Assembly (NCBI RefSeq): GCF_002277895.1
Contig: NZ_CP022999.1
Coordinates: 1,178,001 to 1,242,000 of the forward strand
Direction of reading: 5' to 3'
Length of the DNA: 64,000 nucleotides
Source of the DNA: Rhizobium sp. 11515TR
GTDB taxonomy: Bacteria > Pseudomonadota > Alphaproteobacteria > Rhizobiales > Rhizobiaceae
Below are positions 1 to 7,563 of this stretch, piece by piece. The notes under the pieces are model-generated. The model worked only from the letters and a program-made list of their open reading frames with translations. It had not been told where the DNA came from and did no database searches. Within the stretch, counting starts at the first letter, position 1, and each line of letters starts with the position of its first letter. The position numbers and the translations under genes were made by a program.

Positions 1-125
1 GGTGGCCTCCTCGTGGGGCGGTACTGATCGTCATCGTTCGGGCAACGACCGGATGAACGGCGATACGGCGATGAAGCAGGTCCAGCAAGGGCCAAGGGAA
101 CAGCAATCAGCACTGGAGAACAAAG
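1..125 (+). other. Window edge: possible tail of an upstream gene and leader of the binding-protein gene
   Basis: No complete gene is visible. One frame (bases 3-56) reads a short hydrophobic tail (AVLIVIVRATTG) before a TGA and could be the C-terminus of an upstream permease. That would make sense because the operon that follows has no permease gene of its own. The stretch is far too short to prove this. The remaining 70 bases are the leader of the next gene. Confidence 0.25.
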
Positions 126-1358
126 ATGTCCAAAATGGAATTGAACAGACGCTCTCTATTGAAGCATTCGGCCGGCGTCATGGCGCTTGCGATCGGTGGC
201 GGTACGCCATTCCTGTCGTCGCGAGCGGCCTACGCACAGGCTGCCAATCTCGCCAAGGAACAGCTGCGCACCATTGGTCTCTCGGTCACCGTTCAGGAGC
301 GTATCCTCGATGAATTCCGCAAGGTGAGCGGCGTTGGCCAGACCTCGGGTACTGCGGCGACCTTTCCGGACGCACAGACCAAGATCCTGTCCGGTTCCAA
401 GGATTACGATTGCTGGGAAATCATCGGCGAGCGCCTGCCGTCGATCGTCATGACCAACAATGTCGAGCCGGTTCCGGCCGCCTCCCTGAAGAACTGGGCC
501 AATATCCGCGATACCTTCACCACGCCTTCCGACAAGTGGGAGCCGAAGCAGCAGATCGTCGGCCAGATCTGGGCCGATGACGCCAGGACCACGCTCAACA
601 TGGTACCCGCGGTCTATAACTACGATTCCATCGGCTACAATCCCGACGTTCTCTCCGCCGAGGAAGCCAATACTTGGGCGGCGATCTTCGATCCGAAGTT
701 CAAGGGCAAGTCCGGCCTCAACACCGATCCTCTGATCGCCTTCGGCCAGGCGATCATGGCCATGAACACGCTTGGCCTTCTGAATGTCAGGAACCCCGGC
801 AATCCAAGCACGGCCGAAATCGACGAAGCGGCGAAGTTCCTCGTTTCGAAGAAGAAGGACGGGCAGTTCCGCGCGCTGTGGGGCGATTTCGGCGAGCTGG
901 TCAATCTGATGGCATCGGGCGAGATGGTCGTCTGCGACGCCTGGCAGCCGGCCGTCATGGCGGTCAAGGCCCAGGGCAAGGCGTGCAAATATGCCGTTCC
1001 GAAGGAAGGCTATCGCGGCTGGGCGATCGGTCCGTCGATGATCGCGGGCACGCCGAACAAGGAAGCCGTGATCGCCTATGCCGATTACTGGCTCTCCGGC
1101 GAGCCCGGCATCACCGTTTCCGAACAGGGCTATTATTCGCCGTCGACCAATATTCAGAAGGTCATGGCGCCGGACAAATACGCCTTCTGGTACGAGGGCA
1201 AGCCGTGGGTCGGCGCTGCCGAGCGCGGCATCAAGGAAGGCGACCTGCGCGATGGCGGCTCGCTGGCGGAACGCGCCAAGAATGTTGCCTACTGGCATCA
1301 GTGGCCGGATGAATACGACCACCTTGTCCAGAAGTGGGATGAATTCCTCAATGCCTGA
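126..1358 (+). CDS. ABC transporter substrate-binding protein, spermidine/putrescine (PotD-like) class
   Basis: This is a 410-residue periplasmic binding protein. The N-terminus has a twin-arginine-like NRRSLLK motif (residues 7-13), a hydrophobic core and an AYAQA cleavage site near residue 38, so it is probably exported folded by Tat. Its length and its C-terminal WYEG / GGS / RA blocks fit the PotD/PotF class of binding proteins for polyamines and other small cations or amides. The C-terminal third clearly resembles the second binding protein at 4889-6106. It is the first gene of a tight plus-strand operon, 78 bases before its ATPase. The substrate cannot be read from sequence; the deacetylase and amidase downstream suggest an amide or ureide. 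Confidence 0.85.
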   Translation: MSKMELNRRSLLKHSAGVMALAIGGGTPFLSSRAAYAQAANLAKEQLRTIGLSVTVQERILDEFRKVSGVGQTSGTAATFPDAQTKILSGSKDYDCWEIIGERLPSIVMTNNVEPVPAASLKNWANIRDTFTTPSDKWEPKQQIVGQIWADDARTTLNMVPAVYNYDSIGYNPDVLSAEEANTWAAIFDPKFKGKSGLNTDPLIAFGQAIMAMNTLGLLNVRNPGNPSTAEIDEAAKFLVSKKKDGQFRALWGDFGELVNLMASGEMVVCDAWQPAVMAVKAQGKACKYAVPKEGYRGWAIGPSMIAGTPNKEAVIAYADYWLSGEPGITVSEQGYYSPSTNIQKVMAPDKYAFWYEGKPWVGAAERGIKEGDLRDGGSLAERAKNVAYWHQWPDEYDHLVQKWDEFLNA

Positions 1359-1394
1359 TCCGATGGCTGCTGCCGGCCATCCTATGCCGCGCGG

Positions 1395-1413
1395 GGAGGC
1401 GATGTCCGCCTCC
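1395..1413 (+). terminator. Intergenic stem-loop after the binding-protein gene
   Basis: GGAGGCG and CGCCTCC form a perfect 7-bp stem around a 5-base loop, with no T-run. Such hairpins after a binding-protein gene often stabilise its mRNA or attenuate the rest of the operon, giving more binding protein than ATPase. The role is inferred. Confidence 0.4.
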
Positions 1414-1436
1414 TCGTCCACGCCCGGAGATCTCTC

Positions 1437-2540
1437 ATGATATATGATTTGGAACTTATCGATGTTGGCAAGGTCTACGACAATGGCACGCCTGCCGTCA
1501 TCGACTTCAATCTGTCGATCAGGAAAGGCGAATTCATCGCCTTCTTAGGCCCATCCGGCTGCGGCAAGACGACGACGCTCCGCATGATCGCAGGCTTCGA
1601 AAGCATTTCCTCCGGCGACATGATGATCAAGGGTGAGCGCATGAACGATGTCCGACCGCAGAAGCGGCCGACATCGATGATCTTCCAGAACTATGCTTTG
1701 TTCCCACATATGACCGTCCGGCGGAATGTCGGATATGGTCTCGAGGTGAAGGGCATGGCGAAGGCCGAGCGGGATGCGCGGGTCGACCGCATTCTCGCCA
1801 CCCTCGGGCTGGAGGATATCGCCGAGCGCAAGCCGGACAAGCTCTCCGGCGGCCAGCGTCAGCGCATCGCGCTTGCCCGCGGCCTCGTGGTCGAGCCGGA
1901 TGTGCTGCTTCTCGATGAGCCGCTGGGTGCTTTGGATGCCAATCTGCGCAAGGCGATCCAGAATGAGCTGAAGCTGCTGCAGAAGAAGCTTGGCGTGACT
2001 TTCGTCTTCGTTACCCATGCCCAGTCCGAGGCGCTGGCGCTGTCCGACCGCATTGTCGTCATGAACCATGGCAGGGTGGAGCAGATCAGCCCGCCGGCTC
2101 AGCTTTATACGCGTCCGAATACGCCATTCGTGGCGCAGTTCATCGGCCGCAATACCATCTTCGAAGGCGAGGTTGCCGGCACCGAGGCCGACAGCACATT
2201 CGTCTCCACATCCTTCGGCACGCTGTCGGGCTGCGCCAATGGCTGCCTCAGCAGAAAGGTCAACATCGTCATTCCTTCGGAGGCGATCGAGGTTCACGCG
2301 GCGGGTGGCTCGGCGCGCGAAGATCTCGTCCGGGCTTTCAGCGGCAATGTGGTCGGCGCCCGCGTCGAGCGTTTCGACGTGGTCGGCCATATCTCGGAGA
2401 TCGGCATCAGCTTGCCCGACGGCCGAGGCCTGGCGCTGGTAGCCCATGTCGATAAATACCGGCCCGGCGCCTTTCCCTTAGGCGCCGAGGTCATGCTTAC
2501 CTGGGATCCGGCCGACGCGACCGTCATCCCGGCTCATTGA
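1437..2540 (+). CDS. ABC transporter ATP-binding protein, PotA/UgpC class
   Basis: This 367-residue protein is the cytoplasmic ATPase of an importer. Walker A GPSGCGKTT lies at residues 38-46, the Q-loop glutamine at about 84, signature LSGGQ at 136-140 and Walker B VLLLDEP at 156-162. A TOBE-like C-terminal region follows from about residue 280, as in PotA, MalK and UgpC. It sits directly after the binding protein and 33 bases before the deacetylase gene. No permease gene is present on either side within the window, so the membrane subunits are probably encoded just upstream of base 1. Confidence 0.93.
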   Translation: MIYDLELIDVGKVYDNGTPAVIDFNLSIRKGEFIAFLGPSGCGKTTTLRMIAGFESISSGDMMIKGERMNDVRPQKRPTSMIFQNYALFPHMTVRRNVGYGLEVKGMAKAERDARVDRILATLGLEDIAERKPDKLSGGQRQRIALARGLVVEPDVLLLDEPLGALDANLRKAIQNELKLLQKKLGVTFVFVTHAQSEALALSDRIVVMNHGRVEQISPPAQLYTRPNTPFVAQFIGRNTIFEGEVAGTEADSTFVSTSFGTLSGCANGCLSRKVNIVIPSEAIEVHAAGGSAREDLVRAFSGNVVGARVERFDVVGHISEIGISLPDGRGLALVAHVDKYRPGAFPLGAEVMLTWDPADATVIPAH

Positions 2541-2573
2541 TTACAGAAAACTCAAATTGAAGGAGGTCATCCC

Positions 2574-3455
2574 ATGGCAAAGGAAATCTTGTGCAGTTTT
2601 GGCGTCGACGTCGACGCCGTGGCCGGCTGGCTCGGCTCTTACGGTGGTGAGGATTCGCCCGATGATATCTCGAGAGGCCTTTTTGCCGGCGAAGTCGGCA
2701 GCCCGCGACTGGTGAAGCTCTTCGACCGCTTCGGCATCAAGACGACATGGTTCATTCCTGGCCACTCGATCGAGACCTTTCCGGAGCAGATGCAGGCTGT
2801 GGCCGACGCCGGCCATGAAATCGGCATCCATGGCTACAGCCACGAAAATCCGATCGCTATGACGCGCGAGCAGGAGACGGAAATCCTCGACAAATGCATC
2901 GAGCTGGTCACCAAGCTTTCCGGCAAGCGCCCGACCGGCTATGTCGCGCCGTGGTGGGAATTCTCCAACGTGACGAACGAGCTGCTTTTGGAGCGCGGCA
3001 TCAAATACGATCACTCGCTGATGCACAACGACTTCACGCCCTATTATGTACGTGTCGGTGATAGCTGGACGAAGATCGACTATTCGCGCAAGCCGTCGGA
3101 CTGGATGGTGCCGCTGAAACGCGGCCAGGAGACCGATCTGATCGAAATCCCGGCATCCTGGTACCTCGACGACCTGCCGCCGATGATGTTCATCAAGAAA
3201 TCGCCGAACAGTCATGGTTTCGTCAATCCGCATCACATCGAGCAGATGTGGCGTGACCAGTTCGACTGGGTCTATCGCGAGATGGATTATGCAGTCTTCC
3301 CGATCACCATCCATCCCGACGTCGCCGGCCGGCCGCAGGTGCTGATGATGCTGGAGCGGCTTTACGCGCATATGGTCAAGCATCCGGGCGTCAAGTTCGT
3401 TACGATGAATGAGATCGCCGACGATTTCGCAGCCCGCTTTCCGCGCAAGAAATAG
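2574..3455 (+). CDS. Polysaccharide deacetylase-family (NodB-fold) hydrolase, PuuE/allantoinase-like
   Basis: This 293-residue cytoplasmic protein has a NodB-homology metal hydrolase fold. The metal ligands appear as the DVD motif (D12, D14) and H86/H90 in HGYSH. It has no signal peptide or wall-binding domain and resembles the branch containing PuuE-type allantoinases and related C-N hydrolases rather than secreted chitooligosaccharide deacetylases. A strong Shine-Dalgarno (aaggagg) lies 7 bases before the ATG. Its place between an importer ATPase and a CobW/amidase module suggests it hydrolyses the imported compound. N-deacetylation of a sugar cannot be excluded. Confidence 0.8.
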   Translation: MAKEILCSFGVDVDAVAGWLGSYGGEDSPDDISRGLFAGEVGSPRLVKLFDRFGIKTTWFIPGHSIETFPEQMQAVADAGHEIGIHGYSHENPIAMTREQETEILDKCIELVTKLSGKRPTGYVAPWWEFSNVTNELLLERGIKYDHSLMHNDFTPYYVRVGDSWTKIDYSRKPSDWMVPLKRGQETDLIEIPASWYLDDLPPMMFIKKSPNSHGFVNPHHIEQMWRDQFDWVYREMDYAVFPITIHPDVAGRPQVLMMLERLYAHMVKHPGVKFVTMNEIADDFAARFPRKK

Positions 3456-3500
3456 CCCGCTAGGCTGAAGTATCGAAGCATCAGGTTGGAGGCGATTGCC

Positions 3501-3833
3501 ATGTGTTCACTGTGTGGCGTGCTCGGCGGCGATGAGCACTGGACGGATGCCGCGGCACGGCCAGGTGTGTTCACGCGCAATCATGCCAGCTTCGACCGGC
3601 GGCGTGAGCGTGTCGAGCGCGTGCGCGCCGCCAACGAGATGCTCTCAGGCTTCGGCCTTGTCCTGTCCGATTGGCAGGGCGCGTCCTTCGTTCTGTCAAC
3701 ACGAACGGGCAGGAGCGAGATCATCGAGGATCTCGGTCATCTCTGGCCGGCGGCCGAGAGGCTCGTCGGCCGGCCTTGCGATCCGCTCGACGTCGCCTTC
3801 ATCGCCCGGATGGAGGCGCGGCATGTCGATTGA
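3501..3833 (+). CDS. Small conserved protein beginning MCSLCG, next to CobW
   Basis: This is a 110-residue protein of unknown function. It opens with a CxxC pair (MCSLCGVLGG), which could bind a metal, and the remainder is soluble and charged. I chose the ATG at 3501 because tggaggcgattgcc gives a Shine-Dalgarno at the right distance and it puts the CxxC at the extreme N-terminus. An upstream in-frame start at 3486 is possible. The stop overlaps the CobW start by 11 bases, so the two are probably translationally coupled. I infer that it is a partner or client of the metallochaperone. Confidence 0.7.
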   Translation: MCSLCGVLGGDEHWTDAAARPGVFTRNHASFDRRRERVERVRAANEMLSGFGLVLSDWQGASFVLSTRTGRSEIIEDLGHLWPAAERLVGRPCDPLDVAFIARMEARHVD

Positions 3834-4872
3834 GGTGGGTGGCTTTCTGCCGGTCAATCTGCTGACGGGCTTTCTCGGTTCCGGCAAGACGACACTGCTC
3901 AAGCGCATCCTGGCTGATGCGGCCTTCGCCGATACCGCCGTGCTCATCAACGAATTCGGCGAGATCGGGCTGGACCATGATCTCGTCGAAAGCGTCGAGG
4001 GCGAGATGGTGCTGCTGCGCTCCGGCTGCGTCTGCTGCACGGTGCGAGACGACCTTGCCACAGCACTTGAGGAACTCTACTCCCGCCGCGAGCGCGGGCT
4101 GCTGCCACCATTCCGGCGCGTTATCATCGAAAGCACCGGCCTTGCCGATCCTTTCCCCGTGCTCTCGACCATCAAGGCCGATCCGGTCCTTCGTCATCAT
4201 TTCTGCGCCGGCAACGTCATTACGACGGTCGACGCGGTCAATGGGCTGCGTCAGCTCGACACTTATATCGAATCCAACAGGCAGGCGGCGGTCGCGGACC
4301 GGTTGATCGTGACCAAGACGGATCTTGAGGCGGATCGTAGCGAAGAGGACCTCCAAGCTCGCCTTCGAGTGCTCAACCCCGATGCCCCGATCCTGATCGC
4401 GGCCGATCCGGATCTCGATCTCTCCTCGCTTGTCGCGGCCCAGAGCAACGTCTCAACAAGCAGTCTATCGCAAAGCGGTTTTTACTGCGAGGAGCCGGTG
4501 CAGCTCGTCTCATCGGACGGTACTCCGCATCAGGCCGCCATTTCTTCGATTTCCCTCATTATTGACAGGTCCGTCGATTGGACCGCTTTCGGGCTCTGGC
4601 TGACCATGCTGCTCAATCGCCATGGGGAGCGTGTGTTGCGGGTAAAGGGCATCCTCAATCTCAGCGGCGAGGAGCGCCCGGTTGCAATTCACGGTGTCCA
4701 GCATCTGGTTCATACGCCGGTGCACATGGACGGATGGCCCTCGGAAGATCGCAACTCTCGGCTGGTCTTCATCCTGGATGGGCTCGACGGCGCGCTATTG
4801 AAACGCTCGTTCGAAGCCTTCACACTGGCGCAAGCGCCTGCCGTGTCCTATCCGATCGCTGCGGCGCGATGA
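3823..4872 (+). CDS. CobW/COG0523 G3E GTPase, metal chaperone family
   Basis: This 349-residue protein has the P-loop GFLGSGKTT at residues 16-24, the metal-binding CxCC motif (GCVCCT, residues 68-73), an ESTGLADP switch motif, a TKTD base-specificity motif and a C-terminal CobW_C-like domain. The family uses GTP hydrolysis to deliver Zn, Co, Fe or Ni to client enzymes. Only the ATG at 3823 gives a normal N-terminus, since the frame upstream of it runs antisense to sense through the MCSLCG gene. Clients could be the metal-dependent deacetylase at 2574 or the MCSLCG protein. No Zur-type site was recognised. Confidence 0.9.
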   Translation: MSIEVGGFLPVNLLTGFLGSGKTTLLKRILADAAFADTAVLINEFGEIGLDHDLVESVEGEMVLLRSGCVCCTVRDDLATALEELYSRRERGLLPPFRRVIIESTGLADPFPVLSTIKADPVLRHHFCAGNVITTVDAVNGLRQLDTYIESNRQAAVADRLIVTKTDLEADRSEEDLQARLRVLNPDAPILIAADPDLDLSSLVAAQSNVSTSSLSQSGFYCEEPVQLVSSDGTPHQAAISSISLIIDRSVDWTAFGLWLTMLLNRHGERVLRVKGILNLSGEERPVAIHGVQHLVHTPVHMDGWPSEDRNSRLVFILDGLDGALLKRSFEAFTLAQAPAVSYPIAAAR

Positions 4873-4888
4873 GACGATTGGGATCTCC

Positions 4889-6106
4889 ATGAATAAGCAT
4901 GAATCCGTTGCCAAAAGCGTGTCTGCTCCCGCCTTGCATCTGAAGGGCCGGCCGCGCCTGCGCGTGCTCGGCACCGCGATTTCGCTGCTGGAGGAACTTC
5001 GCCTGCGAGCGCAGGACGATCTCGGCATCGATGTCATCTTCGACAACAACGATTTCCTGACAACGCAGTACAAGGCGGCCCGCGAGCCGGAAACCTACGA
5101 TATCTACGACCAGTGCTTCCACAATCTCGATATCGTCTGGTATTGGCGCGCAATCCAGCCCGTGGACACCCAGCGCATCGTGCTGTGGGATGAGGTCAAC
5201 GATCTGACGAAGACCGGCCATATCGGCCCCAACCCGCGAATGGGGCTTGGCGATGTGCCGGCGAAAAAGCTTTTCGTGCAGCCAAACCTCGCTCTCGGCG
5301 ATACGCCGTCACGCTTCATCTCGATGCTGCCGACGACGCATAATTTCGACAGTTTCGCCTATCGGACCGATCTGGCGCCGAACGGTGTCGGCATGCATTC
5401 CTGGGGCGCGCTTTTCGACGAGCGCTGGGCGAGCAGGGTGGCGCTGGTGGACGAGCCTGCCATCGGCATATTTGATGCTGCGCTCGCTGCACAGGCTGCC
5501 GGCCTCATGTCCTTCGACGATATCGGCAATATGTCCATTCAGGAAATCGACCAGTTGATCGACCTCTTGGAGGAGCGCAAGAAGGCCGGCTTTTTCCGGG
5601 ACTTCTGGAAAACCGCCGAGGATGCGGCACGGCTGATGATCGCTGGCGAGACCTGCGTCCAGAGCATGTGGTCGCCCGGTATCGGTATCCTGAATTCGAA
5701 GGGTGTGCCGGTCGAGCAGGCCGTGCCCGCCGAAGGCTATCGCGCCTGGCATGGCGGCTTGTGCCTTTCGAAACACTTAAGCGGTCGTCTTCTCGATGTC
5801 GCCTACGATTATCTGAACTGGTGGATCTCAGGGTGGCCGGGTGCCGTGGTCGCGCGGCAGGGCTATTACATTTCGACGCCGCAGCGCTCGCGCCAGTTTA
5901 TGACGCAGGCTGAATGGGACTACTGGTATGAAGGTGCCGCAGCGACGGAAGACCTGCCCGGTCCCGACGGTCAGACCCGGATCAAAAAAGATTCCGTACG
6001 CAGCGGTGGATCCTATTGGCAGCGTGCCAATTGCATTGCCGTCTGGAATACGACAATGGATGAGCACAATTATCTCGTGCGCCGCTGGATGCAGCTGGTC
6101 GGCTGA
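4889..6106 (+). CDS. Second PotD-like solute-binding protein, without a visible signal peptide
   Basis: This 405-residue protein matches the first binding protein (126-1358) across its C-terminal part: WYEG, then G/IK, then R.GGS, RA, W and DE in the same order and spacing. The N-terminus is hydrophilic (MNKHESVAKSV) and reaches the RLRVLGT beta-strand at about residue 25, with no hydrophobic leader. No upstream in-frame start would add one. It may therefore be cytoplasmic, or exported in another way. It lies 16 bases after CobW and 17 before the amidase. A role as an intracellular binder or enzyme-like sensor of the substrate is speculative. Confidence 0.8.
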   Translation: MNKHESVAKSVSAPALHLKGRPRLRVLGTAISLLEELRLRAQDDLGIDVIFDNNDFLTTQYKAAREPETYDIYDQCFHNLDIVWYWRAIQPVDTQRIVLWDEVNDLTKTGHIGPNPRMGLGDVPAKKLFVQPNLALGDTPSRFISMLPTTHNFDSFAYRTDLAPNGVGMHSWGALFDERWASRVALVDEPAIGIFDAALAAQAAGLMSFDDIGNMSIQEIDQLIDLLEERKKAGFFRDFWKTAEDAARLMIAGETCVQSMWSPGIGILNSKGVPVEQAVPAEGYRAWHGGLCLSKHLSGRLLDVAYDYLNWWISGWPGAVVARQGYYISTPQRSRQFMTQAEWDYWYEGAAATEDLPGPDGQTRIKKDSVRSGGSYWQRANCIAVWNTTMDEHNYLVRRWMQLVG

Positions 6107-6123
6107 GAAGGAGAGCGGGGACT

Positions 6124-7488
6124 ATGACGCAGACACATCTCGGCAAATCGATCGCGCAGCTCTCGGTGCTGATCCAGTCCGGCAGTCTCGATCCGGTCGC
6201 GCTGGCCGAGGAGACCCTCGACGCGATCCGGGCCTATAAGGATCAGGCGATCTTCACGCGGTTGTTGGAAACGCGCGCGAAGGAAGAGGCGGCGGCTTCG
6301 TCCAAGCGGCTGCGTGAGGGGCGTTCGCGCGGGCTGCTGGATGGCATTCCCGTCGCCTGGAAGGATTTGTTTGCAATCGCTGGCCTGCCGACCACAGCCG
6401 GGTCGATTGTGCTTGCCGACGCTGAGCCCGCGCAGGACGATGCCGATGTCGTCAAGGCGTTGAAGGCTGCCGGCATGATCGCCGTCGGCCGAGTCAATAT
6501 GAGCGAGTTCGCCTTTTCCGGCCTCGGCCTCAATCCACATTACGGCACGCCGCTAACCCCGCTGGCGACGGATGTCGCGCGCATTCCGGGCGGTTCGTCC
6601 TCGGGGTCTGCCGTCGCGGTTGCGGCAGGTCTCGTGCCGGTCGCGATCGGCACGGATACGGGCGGCTCGGTGCGCATACCGTCTGCTTTCAACGGCCTTG
6701 TCGGCTATAAGGCGAGCCATGGCCGCTACAGCATGGGCGGTGTCTTTCCGCTGTCGACGAGCCTCGACTCGCTCGGTCCGCTGTGCCGCAGCGTCCAGGA
6801 TGCGATCTGGGTCGATGCGGCATTGCGTGGGCGCTTTATCCCCGAGGTGGAGCGCGCCGAAGCCGCCGGGCTTTCCATCGTGGTGCCGACAAATATCGTC
6901 ATGGATGATGCGCAGGATGGTGTTCTTGCAGCTTTCGAGGCGACGCTGGCAAGATTGAGTGCCGCTGGCGTTAGAATCCGGCGAGCTGCCTTTCCGGCTT
7001 TCGAAAAGCTCTTTGAGCTGATGGCCGAGTATGGGCCGTTGGTTACTGCCGAGGCCTTCGTGCTGCATCACCGCCGTCTGGCAGGACCGGAAGCCGCTTC
7101 CATGGATCGGCGTGTTGTCGCGCGGACGCGCCTCGGAGAGAAGACGACGCTGGTTGGCTATCTGGAAACGCTCAAAGTGCGTGAGCAACTGATCAAGGAG
7201 GTTGCCGCAACGCTTGGCCCGAACGAGTTCATCGCCTATCCGACGGTTGCCCATGTTGCGCCGGCGCTTGGGCCTCTGGAAGCGGATGATGAGCTGTTCG
7301 TAAAGATCAATGGCAGAACGCTGCGCAATACGGCAATCGGCAATTTCCTCGATTGGTGCGGCATCTCCCTGCCTTGCGGCATGGGTGAAGCAGGCATGCC
7401 TGTCGGCTTCCTGCTGTCGGCGCCGAAGAACCATGACGAGCGGCTGTTGGGCGCGGCGCTGGCGTTGGAAGAGATCGTCGCGGGCTAA
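6124..7488 (+). CDS. Amidase-signature family hydrolase (GatA/AmiE class)
   Basis: This 454-residue enzyme carries the amidase Ser-cisSer-Lys triad: K80 in AWKDLF, the Gly/Ser-rich GGSSSGS block starting at 156, and DTGGS at 178-182 containing the nucleophile. The family hydrolyses amides to carboxylates and ammonia; GatA subunits, allophanate hydrolase and plant-amide hydrolases all belong here. No GatB/C partners are nearby, so it is a catabolic amidase. The Shine-Dalgarno gaaggag precedes the ATG. As the last gene of the operon it probably catalyses the final hydrolysis of the imported compound. Confidence 0.9.
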   Translation: MTQTHLGKSIAQLSVLIQSGSLDPVALAEETLDAIRAYKDQAIFTRLLETRAKEEAAASSKRLREGRSRGLLDGIPVAWKDLFAIAGLPTTAGSIVLADAEPAQDDADVVKALKAAGMIAVGRVNMSEFAFSGLGLNPHYGTPLTPLATDVARIPGGSSSGSAVAVAAGLVPVAIGTDTGGSVRIPSAFNGLVGYKASHGRYSMGGVFPLSTSLDSLGPLCRSVQDAIWVDAALRGRFIPEVERAEAAGLSIVVPTNIVMDDAQDGVLAAFEATLARLSAAGVRIRRAAFPAFEKLFELMAEYGPLVTAEAFVLHHRRLAGPEAASMDRRVVARTRLGEKTTLVGYLETLKVREQLIKEVAATLGPNEFIAYPTVAHVAPALGPLEADDELFVKINGRTLRNTAIGNFLDWCGISLPCGMGEAGMPVGFLLSAPKNHDERLLGAALALEEIVAG

Positions 7489-7517
7489 CGTTGCGTGGCG
7501 GATTTGCCGCATCCTAT

Positions 7518-7549
7518 CGATCCTCGCCACTATCGCGGGGCTAGGATCG
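7518..7549. terminator. Hairpin between convergent amidase and MFS genes
   Basis: CGATCCT at 7518-7524 pairs with AGGATCG at 7543-7549, partly extended by GC bases inside. It lies in the 75-base gap between two convergent genes, as expected for a bidirectional terminator, although there is no clear T-run. Confidence 0.45.
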
Positions 7550-7563
7550 AAAGCTCTCTTCCT

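Noticed and set aside
156..1421. Long minus-strand frame of 421 codons opposite the first binding protein
   Set aside because: It is a mirror of a gene with strong family motifs; it has no ribosome site and no recognisable domain. GC-rich codon bias keeps the opposite strand open.
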